Shown here: positions 44,601 through 59,600 of the stretch, one piece after another | Numbering within the stretch: the first letter of the stretch is position 1 | Layout: every line of letters begins with the position of its first letter | DNA from: Brachionus manjavacas | Taxonomy: Eukaryota > Rotifera > Eurotatoria > Ploima > Brachionidae | Length of the DNA stretch: 64,000 nucleotides | Assembly (NCBI GenBank): GCA_019054805.1 | Contig: JAHQIY010000009.1 | Coordinates: 2,728,001-2,792,000 of the forward strand | Direction of reading: 5' to 3' | Translations under genes and position numbers: made by a program | Notes under the pieces: model-generated | What the model was told of the DNA's origin: nothing | What the model saw: only the letters and a program-made list of their open reading frames with translations | Databases searched by the model: none

Positions 44601-47600
44601 TTTTGCACAATGTTCGATTTTCAGATCTAACTATTTTACTCTAGAAAAAAATTTAAAGTTTACTGTTCCACCAAAATTAAAAGCAAACAAAAATTTTTTA
44701 AAAACTAAAATTTTTAAATGGTGAATGGAAAAAAAACATTTTTTTTAGAATAAAATAAATTGTGTCAAAAATTCTTTAATTCAATATTCAATTTAAATAT
44801 TTTTATGCGAATTTTTATTCAATTTGTATTTGAAATTCGCAACGCTTTGATAAATTTTTTACTTTAAATATTAATATAAAAACATAGTTTTTATTTTTAT
44901 TGTTAAAAAGCTTTATTTGATACAAAAAGATTGTGTTATTAAGATTTGTTTGTATTAATTGGATGGATTAATGAGTGTTTTGATTTCTTTTAGTTTTTTA
45001 CTAAATTTCACAAAAACAAGAAAATTATTAGTCTACTTTATCATGTAAAAACTTGGCTTTTTTTCTCTAATATAAAATAAGAAACTTGACTAAAAAACTT
45101 GACTAAAATTGCCTCTATTTTGTTAAAAAATATATCAATTTTAGTATATGCCTGTTTTTTTATTTTTTTTTTATATTACAGGATATGAAAAAAAGAAATG
45201 TTTTTATTAAAATTGATAAATGCAATTAAAATAAAAAAGACTCAAAGTATCAATTAGTTTTTAAATTAAAATAAAACAGCTAAATTGTTTATTGATAAAA
45301 GAAAAAATTTACATTTAATTAAAAAAAGATAAAATTTAAAAAAAAAGAAAAATTAACAATTAGCACATTTTTTTATTTTTGAAATTTTACACTCTTTCCT
45401 TGCATCTTGTGTTTAAATGGGAATAGTAAAAATGTGAAAAAAATTAATTCTTTATTTTAATAGAGATTATATTAATACATTCACATGTTTTAATTGAAAT
45501 TTTAATAAGTTGATGATCGTTTTATTTAAAAAAGATATTAATTTTTTGCTTATGATGAATTTGCAGCCAATTTTATTATATTTGAGGTAATTTTTAATTT
45601 CTGGATTAAATTTCCATAAAGCTTTAATTAATCTTTTATTTAACATTTGAAGATTTTACCAAGAATCTTGTCATTTTGAATGGTATTATTTTGTAAAGAC
45701 ATTGCCACAAAACATTCTCTATCAAAGCCATTTTCATGTTTTTTAAATCCAGATTTGTTTTTAAGTCACAAGTCTTAAGTCAAGTCAAGTCAATGACTCA
45801 AATTTTTTTCTTTTTAAGTCAAAGTTATGACTTGACTGAAGTATTTTTCTCTTTCAAAGTCAAGTCAGTGACCTAAAATTTTTTTTAAATTAAAAAAATT
45901 TCTAAATAAAAGATAATCTTAAAATTACACCGGTCAGAGTTATCTGCATTTATCCATAAGGTTTAGCCTTCAGACAAAAAATTTATTTCGTTGAATAACG
46001 CACATTTAAAAATTGGTGATACATTTCTTAAAGAAATAGAATAAAAAAAAATTTAAGTCAATTCATAACTTTGACTTAGATCTGTTTAAATCATTAGATC
46101 TAACTCCGAAATTAAGTAAAATTAATAATTAAACCAGTTTGTCAAATAATTGATCACCCCAAAAATTCTAAATTTTTTTCAAACACACAATTTTTTTAAT
46201 GGTCTAAGAAGAATTATAGATTTAAAAAAATTTAAAAAAAAGGGAACTTTTTTTCACTAAAATTCAATTATTTTATTTAATTTTTCTAAAGTTAATAAAG
46301 CGTCAAGAAGAAATTTTGAAGCTAAGGGAAGAGATTCAGTCAGTCGAGTTTATACATCAATCAGAGATGAAGGAAAAAAATAATTTAATAGATCAATTGA
46401 ACGCTCAAATAAGGGACAAAAACTCGAAGATATCTCATCAGCTCGAAATAATTGACCAGAACACAATTGATTTATTAAACATTAAATCCAAGTGTGAAGA
46501 ACAGGAAATGGAATTGCAGAAATTCAGGGCTGATTTTAACAAAAATGAGCTAAACTCGTCTCAACTGAATTCAATGACTGCCCAATTGTACTCAAAAGAA
46601 GAGCATGTTAATCAACTCCAGGCCGACAATTGCCATCGACTGAAAATAATTGAAAATTTACAAGGCGATTTACGGGAGCTAAATCACCGATATGAGTCGG
46701 CAATTCAGGAAATAGGACGCTTGGAGTCCAAACTACAAACCCATAACTATGACTTTCGCAATGAAAATGAAATACTCAAGAGCGAGGTTCAAAAAAAAGA
46801 GGACTTGATTTACAAACTTAGAATAGACAAGGAAAACTTGAAGGATCAGATGTCCAAATTAGAAATAAAAATAAATGAATACGAAATTTTGATGACCAAT
46901 TTAAAGCAACAAAATATTACCAACCAGTACACATTGAAGTCCAAAGAGGATCAGATAATTCAGTTTGAGAAGCAAATTGATGACTTGAAGACAAAAATTA
47001 CCAATCTAAATGACGACATAATTCGTCTAGAGGAACAAAATCGGACCCATTTGACAAATATTAATAATTTACAAACAGTAAGAGAGGACATGGAAAATAA
47101 GGTAAGTTTTTTTTAAAATGAAAAAAAATTATTTTTTATAAAATTAAAAATATTAAACTATTTATGTAGTTAATTAGTTATTGCGATCAAATATTCGCTT
47201 TACAACATAAGGAAAATCAAAATGTAAAGTCACAAAAAAATTTTTTTTTGCTTTTTTCTCTATCCCTTGATTGAAAGTTCTATTATTTTTTGTTTTTATT
47301 ATCTTTTTAGTTAAACTGAGCATTTGTATAAATTCAAGAAAAAAAATTAAACATTTAATTTTTAAATGTCTAAAATGGACTCAAATGCTCGGCTTTGCCA
47401 AAACCCTAAATCACCTAAAGAACCGGAGAGTTCATTTTAAAGACCGATCACAAAATTTTAAAATATAATGAACGGGCTTAACTAATTATAAGTGATGAAA
47501 GCATTTATTTTTTAATACAATTTTTTTCGGGATTTAAATAAAACAAAAATCAATTTTACAAAACACAACGAATGCCTCTGCAAATTCATTAAATAATAAA

Positions 47601-50600
47601 CTCGTGAAAAAATAAATTTCTATTAGATTTCAAATATAATAAATTAATTTTTCATAAATTTACTAATTTTTTTTAGTTTGAAATTTAAAGTATTTTTTGG
47701 TGTCCTTGATCAAATGAACCTTTAAGCAAAATATTTATCATTTTCAATTCATTCCGTCAACTAAGTTTAAAAATTTAAAAATAAATCAAATAAATTTTTC
47801 GCTTCTTTTTTAATAAATGGAAACAAGAGACTTTAAATGTTTTTGCATGTTCTTGGTGACTAAACATTAAAGAATCAATAATTTTATTCATTCTGTTTAA
47901 ATAATTGCCTCTTAATTAAACTCTATAAGATATGAATAGGATTCCGCTTCTGAAAAATTTAAGCCGTTTTGAGGGCGGTCTTTTATTGAATAAATTCAAG
48001 AACCAAGAATTTTATAAATTTTTTTTCAATTTATTTTAATTGGTTTTTTGAAAATTTTCAAAATTACACTTTTAAAGAATATGATGATAACTAATCAACC
48101 TTAAAAATTGAATTATTTTGTTTAAAAGTTGTATGGATTTAAAGGCGTTTTAATCCTTAATGAGGATTTTAAATTAGTGTTTAAAGTTTTCAAATAAAGA
48201 ATCAATTAAAGATCAAAAATTAAAATTAAAATTTGTTTTTTATTTATCAAAATAATAGACATTTTATATTTAATTAAAAAAAAATAAAAAATTTAAAAAG
48301 CTTATGTCTTCATTTTTACTGAGATTTTAGCAAATTAAATTTTGATCATGTTATCATGATCATGATTTTCAGAATTAAAGTTTCCAGAATTAAATTACTA
48401 TTTTTAGATTTATAAATGATTACTTCGGTGCTTCTAGTATAGAATAAAATAATTTTATCTATTTATTTATAAAATTTTTCTCTTACAGCTTTTTTATCGA
48501 GAATCTTAACTCTAATTTTGACCTAAAAATTTAAACAGGATTTTTTTTTTCAGTACTTTTCTATGTGTTATGTGCAAGGAGCTACCATAGGTGACCTCCT
48601 AGTAGGTCACCTCCGCAAGCTAGTCTTGCTGTAGCTTTTATATATTATTATTATCTATCAATCAGATATTAAAATTTAGGATATATTTTTATGATGGCAA
48701 TTTTAAAAACCAAGATCTTGATTTTAAATAACTAAAAAGAACAAACTTTTTAATAGATTTTTTTATTGATTAAATTAAGCTTTAAGTACCATGGACAAAA
48801 TCAAATATAATATTGAAAAAAGTATAGAAAAATTAAAAAAAAATTAAATATCCATTTTACAATTAAGTAAAAAATTCATTTTGCTTAATACATTAAAATG
48901 GTTAAGATTATTTAACATTAAAAATTACAGTTAGTCCAAAATTGTGACATCTAAAGCCCCATTCAATCAAAATAAAAAATAAAAAATTGAAAAATCTTTT
49001 AATAATATATTTTATTTATGTAAATTCAAAAGTAATAAAAATTTTCCGGTTCTTTGGGTGTTAGTATTCCTTACTGGTGCATGTTTTCTTCAAACCACTG
49101 CTTAACCCCTTTTTAAATTATTTTTTAAATCACTTGTAATTTGGTGTCTCTAAATTCTTGGAATCTTTGATTAATCACATAACAATCTCTTAAATTAAAA
49201 ATTTGAAATAATCTGATCTTTTCTAATTAAGCTTCAAGCCAAAAATGATATCTTAAATCAAATGAGGAGCACCAACTCAGCGTTGGAAGCAAAAAACAAT
49301 GAAATAAAGAGTCAACTAAATCAAAAAGACGAGTCTATATTAAAACTTACCAATGAACTCGAACGAGTTAAAAATCTGCTCAGTTCCAAGACTAAAGAAG
49401 CAAGTTTATTTAGTAAATATTCAATAAATTAAATTTTTATTTTTAGTGCTCGCAAAAGAATGATATAATTCAAAAGCTAGAGTCGGCACTTGATCGATCC
49501 GAAATCGAGATTGATGATTTAAAAAAAAATTTACACAATGAAGTAAAAAATTAATTTGGGTCTTAGAAAATTAAAGACGTCCACAGATAAATATCACATA
49601 AAACCTCAAAGAGCATTAACCTGAAAATAAAATTTTTCAACTTCCAAAAAAATGTTAAAATAGGAAATTTTAGCTTTTGAAACAAAACCAAATTCTTATT
49701 TTTTTTAAATATCATATCTATCCCAAGGAATCTACATTGCCATGGATAGTATTTACAAATTCAGAAACTAGGAAAAATTTGAATTTAAAGGATTTTAAAT
49801 TTTGGAATTTTAAAAAAGCAAATTTAGTTGTGATACTCTAATTATTGAATAAAATCAGACTTGTTTAAGTCACAGTTTTAAGTCTAAGTCACAAAAATTT
49901 AAGTCAAAGTTATGACTTGACTTTAAATTTTTTTTTTTTATTAAGTCAACTCAATGACTTAGCCGTTCAGCTTGGCGGCCAGAGTTTTGGACTGCCGCGC
50001 TGAAAAAAAGAGGTTAAAATATCAAAAAAATATTAAAAAGTTAATATAATTAAATATGTTTATTAATTAAAAAAAAAAAACCCATATTTTAATTAGAAAA
50101 AAATAAAAAAATAACAACGGTCATTGACTTGACTTAAAAAAAAAAAAAAAATTTAAGTCAGATTGACTTAACTTAAAAAAAAAATAAAAATTTTTAAGTC
50201 ATTGACTTGACTTAAGACTTGTGACTTAAAAACAACTCTGAATAAAATACCCCAAATGTTAAAGTTTTTACCCCAAATTAAAAAAAACCCAAATATTAAA
50301 TAGAACTTTTAAAAACTTTTCAAGGCATTTTTTCAGGGCATTTTTTTCAAAGAAAGATAGAATTTTTGTTAGATAAGCATATCATCTTCTAGTAGATTCT
50401 TTTGTGCACTATTAATTAATATGTGATTAAACCAAGTTTTTTGAGAAAATAAAATATTATGATCAAATTCTTGTGATCATGATCAATATAATTATTTAAA
50501 AATTTTTTTATTTTATTTATAAAATACTTTAATTTATAAAATACAACTAAAAATTAATAAAAATAAATAAAGTTAAAATTTTAAAAATAAAATTTATTTC

Positions 50601-53600
50601 AGAGCCATAAACATAGTTTGTTTATGTAAAACAAACCATGTCAATTTTGTGACCAATTCATAAATTTTAGGCCTAATAAACTCACTAGTTAATTACAAAA
50701 TAAAAAAGCCGAAATTCACCGAACATGATTGTTTTAAAACTTGAAGATACACTTTAGGCCTTAAAAGTCAAAAAAACTCTTTATAAGATTAAATTAATAA
50801 AATGCTTTGTTTTAGTTATTTCAATCTGTTATTATATAATTTTATGTTTTTATTAAATTAATTTTATTCAAACAACTTAGAAATCTTTGGAAAAAATAAG
50901 TACAATATAGAAAAAAAATGTAAGAGTTCAAATTTTTTCAACCACTATGACCTCACAGGTCTTTAAAACTTCTTTCTATTTAAAATAAGAACAAATGGTT
51001 TGTTATGGCTCCTTTTCTAATATATTATTATACAATTATTATTTTTAAAGTAAAAAAATCAATTAAATCACAAGTTTAAAGATAGTGAAAAACATTACAA
51101 AATTTTGGACGTCTGTTACACTTAAAGTCTGGCCACTACTTCAAGCGTAGTTAAAGATAACGAATTTGTTTTAAAATATTTTAATACTTTATTATTTTAA
51201 TAGATATTTTAATTGAATAAAATAAGAGCGAATATACAGCTAAAAATAAAGAATAAGTCACTACAAATTAAAGTGCAGTTCTTAAAGCTAGATTAAAAGT
51301 GAATATAAATTAACCTCACCACAGATTTAGATAAACACTAATTCAGTAATTGAATCAATTTTTCATTAAAAAAAAAACATTCAGGTCTTATAATGGTATT
51401 AAAAAAATTTTATGGGATCTATTTTTTTTTTAAACTTAAAAAACTCAACAAAAATCTCATAATTCTTTGCCAGTAGAGGTCTTAGGGGTCCTGAAGCATT
51501 TAGAGTAAGCTTAAGCCAGAACGGGATTTTTTTATTTTAAATTTCAAATTATGAACTTATTTTGTTAAAAAATTATTTTAAAGATTTAAACAAAAAATCA
51601 TGTAAAAATTTGATTTTAAGATTTTTTATTCTAATTGCCTAAATATCTTTGAAAATTTATTTTTTCTTAAAATCAACCAAAAAAAATTCTCTGGTATTAT
51701 ATGAACAAAAAAAAGACTGTGGAAGTTTTGCATTTTCTGAACTTAATAAAAAATCAATTGAAAAAAATTAATAAATTTTATTAAAAAGCGGACTCTGTCG
51801 AATAAGGAACATTCGAGCTATGAAAAAGAGATAAAAAAATTGACAGACCAGCTTAACAAGATTGATCAGAGTGTAGGTTTTTAATTAAAAGCCAAGTTCT
51901 ACTCTATTTTTTCTTTTAGCTTCAAGCGACCAAAGACGACTTGAATGACTACAAGTCCGAAAATGCGAATCTCTCCTCCAAAATTCAGACTCTAGGCGAA
52001 GAAAAAAATCAGCTTTATGACAAACTACAACAGGTTGAAATTCAGCTTGTACAATCAAATGAAAAGCACCGAGTTTGTCAGCTAGAGGTGACCCAACGGG
52101 ACCAGAACATACTCAAAATTAAGAATGAGTTGAGTTTAATGAATGAAAAGTACGCCAGCAGCCTTGATGAAATCCAAATTCAGCAAGAAGAAATCGACCG
52201 ACTCAATCAAAGGGTCAAGAAACAGTCCTCTGATTTAAAGGAAATGCAGGATTTGAATGACAAATTGGACGAGAAAAATTGCCAAAAAGACAAACTACTA
52301 AAGCAGTATGAGTACGAAATTGAACAAGTCAAGCAGGAAGTCTCAAAAAAAGAGAAACAAAATGAGATCATAAAATCGGACTGGACAGTGAATATTAGAA
52401 ATCACGAGGAAGAGATAAAAGGATACAAACAAAGCTATCAGATTTTGAGCGAGGAACTGAACCGCACCAAATCGGACTTGGCCGATTTTATGAACAAAAT
52501 AACCAATTTAAAGCAAAAAATAAATGATTTGTCCGAGGGGCTGGAGTGCAAGAATACGGAAAATTCAAGTTTAAGGGGCGAAATTGAGCGCTATGAGCAG
52601 GTAACTCGGGACCAGGAGTCCAAAATTTGTCAGCTATCGTCCGATTTGTGTGTGACAAGATCTTATTATGACAATTCTCAAAGTGAAATGGACAAATTGG
52701 GCATCAAATTCCAGGACTTGCAAGACAGGTATCAGACTGTGTTGAATGAGTTGGACAGGGCGGAAAAAGACTGCAAGGCTCAAAATGAACAAGTAGTTGA
52801 GCTCAAGTTTAAGAATGGAGAAAAAGATCAAAGTTTGGAGGCAATCAAAAATGAAAACTTGAGGATAAATCAATTGTTGAATGAAAAATGCTCGGATTTT
52901 AAAAAAATTTGTCAAGATAACGAGTGTTTAAATGAAGAAGTAGAAAAAATAAATCAGGAATATAATAAGTTAATTCAATTGATGGAACAAAGTGAAAATG
53001 CCCTACAAGTAAATCAGACAAAGTTAAATGAAAAAATTGAAGATGTAAGTGCTTTTGTGGATGTACCAAATAATAAAGTTCTTCCATTTTTCAGATTTAA
53101 GGCTTCCTAATCAATTTACCTCAATATCTAAAACAATAAATCTAATTTTTAAGGCTAATACTCAATTAACAATATTAATTTAAGCTAGTTGTTTACACTT
53201 ATGACGTTTTGCTTTTATACATAAGGAAAAACGAATTTACTTAAGACCTTTTTACAATAAAGTATAACTATCTTTTCTGTTGTATAAATATTTATTCATA
53301 AGTATAAAATAATACATAAATGTACATAATGTACATAAAAAGTGTTAATGTCACAAATATATTTTAAAGTTATCTAATCATAACTCAATGGATTCGACTT
53401 TGCCTTCTTTTTGCCAGGTTTAGCTCGAGTAGCTTCTTGAACAAAACCTTTTAGAGTCAGTTTTAATTTTGCTGACAACGCTAAAGCGTGTTTACAGACA
53501 AAATGTCTATAAAAATCTTTACAAGTACAGCTGCAATAATGATGTTTGTGGTATATTAAGTTAATGTCATGCATAAGATAATACTTATTATCATACAAGT

Positions 53601-56600
53601 AACTCTTATCACTATTTCCGTACTTGATAAACAGACAATGATTGAGCTCCTTGGCTCTTGAAATTGTATCGGTGGCTGGTGCTCTAAAATATTTGATTTC
53701 TAAAAACTGTCTTGAATAGTAGTTGACTATTTTGTTCATTACCACTTTTAGCATTTCATGGATCGTGTAGCATATGTAATTTGTATCTAGTAGTTCCTCC
53801 ATTTGAAGTTTATTGTATAAATTTCTGAATCGATGTTTGCTTTTCTTTTCTTAAGTATGTTTAATTTTATTTGTGTATATTTTACTTTATACATGTATAA
53901 TTTAACAATTTTAGTGGCGTGCTAAAAATAACTGTATATTTTACTAAAATTTCAGTAAAACTATTTTTTGTATGTATACTTTCTTTTCTTTGTGTATAAA
54001 AGCAAAATGTCATAAGTGAAAAAGCAGAGACCCAATTTGAATAAGTTAAATTTTATAGAAATAATTAATAGGCATAATAATTTTTTTTTGTTCCAAAAAA
54101 AAAAACTTTTTTGCAGAATGGTAAATTATTATTAAGAATAATTTTTGGGGTCTTGCCTGTTGCCATGTGACCAGTAATAAAATTTATGTGATCAAGAAAA
54201 AGTTTTAAATGTTGAATCAATGTTGGCCAATTTTAATGAAAGTGACGAAGAAAGCTTTGAACAGACAGAAACAATCACACTCAATGTCGCTAATGCAACG
54301 CTAATGCAACAGATTCTGATGATGAAGAAGAAGATGTTGAGTCAACTCTTGGAGAGGTTATTGAAGCCATTAATAAACTTAAGATAATTCTAAAAATAAA
54401 TAAGTTAGAGAAGTATTCAAAATTGCATCAGAAGTTCCAACTGCTTCTGAAGAAACACAATTTGCAGTCAAAAGAGCCCTGAGTAATCTGGACAAGGTAT
54501 CGTTTGTCCAGATTACGGTAAATTGATAAAAAATGAGCGTGGTCTAAAGAAACACATCTCAAAGGTGCATAAATATTACTTTTTATTTTTTTTTTGAAAT
54601 CTAAAAAAAAATTTTTCTTGGTCACATAAATTTTATTATTAATCAAGATATTAAAAAAATCAAAAAAAAAAAATTTATTACTGGTCACATATAAGGTGAC
54701 CAGTCAACAAAAAAATCTGGTCACAAATTATGCAACCAGCTGGTCATATAACAGGCAAGACCCAATTCATATTCTGGTTTGTCCTAGTGTTGCAGTTTAA
54801 AAAATAATGAAATGTACGTAATAAATGATTCATTGATTTATACTTTACTTTTAGTTTTAAAAATCAGAAAACAAAATCGAACAAAATAATTAACACATAT
54901 TGAACTTTCAAAAAAATCAAGAAAATCTGTTCAATTTGTTCCCAAAATTTCCAAAATTATAAAAGAGTGCATTTAAGATATTTAAAAAATAACCGGAAAA
55001 ACTATCAAATTTTATAAAAAGAGATTTTTTGAATTTTATCATTGAGTTTTTTTATTACAAAACCATTTCTTTCATTATTTTTATGGGCTTTGGTTACTCC
55101 AAGTTTTATTGAAATATGTAAAATGAAAAAAAATCTTGCCATATCTCTACTCAGTATCTATGTCTAGAAAAAGACGAAGAGCGTGTGTTAAAGGACAAGA
55201 TTATGGTCCGTCAACAAATTTATTTATTTATTATTTGCAGCAGGGATTTAAAAATTACTCTACTTGATAGTGATCAGGTATCCAAACCGATATCTAAAAT
55301 ACTTCAGAAAAAATACGAAATTTATTTAAATAAGTAACATTTGATAACAATTTTTTTACACCTTGAAATAAAAAACTAATTGTAAAACTATCTAGTTTAG
55401 TTCATTAAATTTATTTTAAATTAATTCACTGTAACCATAATTTAGTTTTTTATTTAAATTAACAAAATTTTGTTGAAAGATATTTTAATTTAAATTCTTG
55501 GAAGAAAAGTAATTTTGACATCCCTAATTTATAGGTTTTGGTTCAAAGGGTTCATGTCTCGTATCCCTAAGTCTCAGTGCTACAAAAATTATCAATTCAA
55601 TAAAATTATTAAAAAAATAGATCTTAGGTTCCATGCTGGTCCATTTTAGCAGAAAAAAAACACCGTTGACATGATCATTGAAATTTAGCATTTATACTTT
55701 TTTTTAAATCAAAAATTAATTTTTAATATTTTTACTGTAAATTTTCCTCAAAAAATTTTTTTTTTAATAAGGGAACTGCAATTTACTGAAAAAAACCTTA
55801 AATAATTTAAATGCTGAAGTAAATGAAAATTTTGAGTATACTTTGTCAAATGGATTGAAAGCTTACTTAAGGTCCCTTAGTCTATTCTTTATCTATTTTA
55901 TGTGCCACAATTTTCCTCACCGCTAATTTTAATAAAAATAAATCAGTTTAGACTAATTTATTAAAAGCCTTACCTTCTGCTTAAACCAGGGCTTCGCTCT
56001 GGACCCCTAATGGCTGCACCCGCTTCTAATTTAGATGAGTTTTTATTAAAAATAGCAGTACCAAAATATTATTTGCCTTGCAAAATGCCAAGTATTGGCA
56101 TAATAAATAAAAGTCTATTTTCAGAACTTTTATGTGTCGACTGAATTTTTAATAGGTAAAATTTTTTATTAAAATTGGTGATTTTTCATAAAATTAATTT
56201 TAAATATTTAAAAAATATTTTGTCTAAATTTTTGAAAGTTAATTAAATAATTTTTTTGATATAAATACATGAAACTTTGATAAAATAGTTTATTTTTTTG
56301 CCAACGAAGAAAGCAGTCGAAAATAAAATTTTTTTTCTGCCTAATTGGCTTTAAAAAAAAATGCATATTTCTAAAAATATAAAAAAATATATTTCCTGCA
56401 TGACAAAAAAAAACTTTAAAAATTTAACAAAGAGTTAATTGATTAATCTTTGAAAATTAGTTATTGATCCTCAAAAACTTTTAGAAAATTATCTCCGCAA
56501 AAATGTCACAAAAAATTCCGAGTTCTTAACAATTCTTTTTTTAATTTCTTAAAAAAAATTTTTAAAGCTACAAAGCAGATTTTCTCGAAAATTCAGGTAT

Positions 56601-59600
56601 ACTTAGACTTACTGCTATAGAATGCATTTAGAACCTGAACAACTACAATATTAATTAATTTTGACTTAATGATTTATTTAATAATCAAATAGAAATATAT
56701 TAATTTCCATAGAAAAAAAAAATAATTTTACATTTATAAATTTTTCACCGAAAAAATCCAAAGCCCAGATAAAAAGTTCCATCAAAATTTGCCTCCCCCT
56801 ATTTATCGCCAAGATTATTTAGAATACCTTAAATTTTTATAAGCCGATTAATCACCACTTATTTACCTTTTAAAAGTGCAATGAGCTGGACGATCGTTTG
56901 GCTAAGTTGACTGCCGAATTCAAGAGCTATCAGCAAAAATTCCAGTACACCGACCAGGACATAGAAGTTCGTGAGAATAAAATAACCCAGCTGGAATATG
57001 AGATCGAAGAGACTAAGAATGAGCTTCAATTAGCCAAGAACCAGTTCCAAGAGTTGCTGAGCTCGAACAACTCGCTCAAGCTCGACTACGAAGACCTGGT
57101 CGAGCAGAAAAAAAGCCGCGACACGGAAAACTCCAACTTGGAGAACACAATCACAGAGCTAGAGATGAATTTCACCCAGACAAGTCAACATCTAAAAAAA
57201 GAAATCTCCCATTTGGAAGTTCAGCTAAACACAATGGGCCTGCAGTACAGCGAGTCGGAAAAACAGTGCGACCAGTTGGCCAGTCAGCTCAAAGAGTCCA
57301 GAGAGAACTCGAACAACTTGGAGACCAGAATCGAGTGCATTCAGCGTGAAATCGATTCGAAAAACGAAGAAATCGACCGCATACAGCTCAATCTCAAAAA
57401 CCTGAGGGAATGCAACATCGAGCTGGAAAAGCTCAACCGCGAAAAAGAAAATTTAGTAACTAGAATAAAAATTAAAAAAAAAATGTCTTTTTTTTTTATT
57501 TATTTTATTTAATTTAGATATCTGAATACATGAATGAAAAGGAGCATTTAAGGGCTGAAGTGAACGAGTGCCGGCATCAACTTCAGCACAGTCTGGGCGA
57601 AAAGGCGCACATCGAAGAACGTTTCATGTTGATAAGCAAAAATTTGGAGCACATTCAGGAGGAAATTCGCCAAAAAGTGTCCGACTATGTGCGGATAGAG
57701 CAGCAGTGCCAGAAACAGCAGACTGAGATCAAGACCTTGAAGGAGCGCAACCGCAGCTATGAAGACGAAATTGGTGATCTGAAAAAATTCAATGACAAGC
57801 TGAAAAAAGATTTGTGCTTGGCCAAAAACGAGTTTGCCAACCTGCAAGAAGAGGACTCAAAGCTCAAGTCAAGCCTGTTCAAGCTGGAGCATGAGCTGGA
57901 TTCGAAGCGGGACCAGGAACGAATTTACGCCAACCAGGTGGCCCAGAACGAGCAGATGATTCATGCGATGCAGAATGAGCTGAAAAATGAGAGGAATAGG
58001 CAGCAAGAGATGCAGCGCTCGATGTCGCAGATGAAGCAGCAGATGACCGAGCTGCATGGACAGAAGGAAATGAGTGACGCGACGGCCAAAGAGCTGGTCA
58101 CCAAGTTAAAGGAAAAGGAGACCAGATTGCACCAAATTGAAGGTGAGTGCGGTCATCTGCAGCAGTCGATCAGGGAGCAGAAAGAGGAAATTGTGGAGCG
58201 AGATGGTCAGATTAAAATTTTGAATGTCAATTTGGCCAACAACGAAAAGCATCGAAAACACTTGGGTGATGAGATAAAAAAGTATGATGAAGCGATTGAG
58301 CAGTTTAAGATTGCGGTGGAAAAAGCTCAACAGCAGTACAGAGATTGCCACAATGAGTATATGGTAGGTCAACAGCAGATTAATGACCTGAAAGTTATGG
58401 TCACTACTATGGAATGCAATCACCGCGAGACCATGAATGTAGTGGCCGAAAAATCCAAAGAAAACGCCCAGCTTAAAAATGAAATCAAAAGTATGAAGCA
58501 AAGTAATGAGTCGATTCTGGACCAGGTACTGATTGAAAATTTTCGAAAAATTGGCTATTTGGTTTTTTATTTTAGATTTCACAGTATGAAGAAAAATACA
58601 AATTCGCCAAAAATGAATTCAAAAAGCTACAGGACGAATTTCAAAAAAATCAACAACAGGTAATTTTTAATTTTGGGATTTTGGTTGGAAAATTTGGTTG
58701 AAAAAATTTCTAAATTAATTTTTTTAAAAATTAAAAATACCAAAATTTATCCAAATCTCAAAGTCAATTGAGTTTTGTGGAAAATTAGAGACAAGTAAAG
58801 TTCAAGAAGTCTAAAACTTAAGTGATCTGAATTAAAACTCAAAAAAAAAATTCGTGCCCTAAGGTGTCCCAAAATCCAGAAATATCTAACCCCTTAAAAA
58901 GTTGTAGTTCTTTCAAACCAAGGTATTCAATGATGAAATTTAAATATTCTATAAAATAATAAATATTCTGAAAGAGGATTCAATTTATCTATACTCTGGT
59001 TCAGACTTGATTTTAAGTCACAAGTCTTAAGTCAAGTCAAGTCAATGATTTAATTTAATAAAGAATTTATTTGATACCAATAAAGTAGTTGCTTCCAAAT
59101 TCCTGGCCATTAATCTTGACCTATGTGCTCTGTAAATGTAACCAGGTTTAGAAAAGAATTCTTTCGACTGGTCCAGATGAAACAGGTATTGATAAAAAAT
59201 TTTGTGACTTAGACTTAAAACTGTGACTTATAAACAAGTCTGCTCTGGTTTCTAAATTTTAATTTGAAAAAAAAGGTTTAAAAATTTTTATTATTGAAAA
59301 AAGCAAAAAAAAACACTTTTTTTAGTCCCAGACTCAATTTTTTTTTTTTTTAAATAAACTAAATAAAATGTTTAGGACAGAAATAAAGATAAAATTCAAC
59401 TAAGTAAAACCATTGATTTTTTCGGAATTTTGTCTAGTTTATTTAAAAAAAAAAATTTGGGCACTAAGTAATTACTGAGTTTTCAGTGTTTTTTGGATTT
59501 TTTTCAATTATATAAATTGGCAAGCCCTTTTTTTTAAATCAAATACACAAACCAGAGTATAGAAAATTTAATGTTCTTTTAGAATATTTATTATTTTAAA

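Larger units (their letters stand above)
49543..51788. other. Intron 13 (2.2 kb)
   Basis: Contains a hAT MITE (49856-50240) and a repeat shared with the 3' flank of the gene (51414-51740). The remainder is AT-rich. Confidence 0.6.
53045..56876. other. Intron 15 (3.8 kb)
   Basis: Contains a MULE derivative (53196-54018) and a TIR element (54148-54763). Near 55988 a GC-rich CCAGGGCTTCGCTCTGG hairpin recalls the retroelement ends elsewhere. Otherwise AT-rich. Confidence 0.6.

Noticed and set aside
47271-47468. 65-codon ORF in intron 11
   Set aside because: No family resemblance and not needed for the coiled-coil frame, since exon 11 joins exon 12 in phase.
54156-54169. GTTGCCATGTGACC as an X-box
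   Set aside because: Does not end in RRNRAC and lies inside a transposon terminal repeat, far from a start codon.
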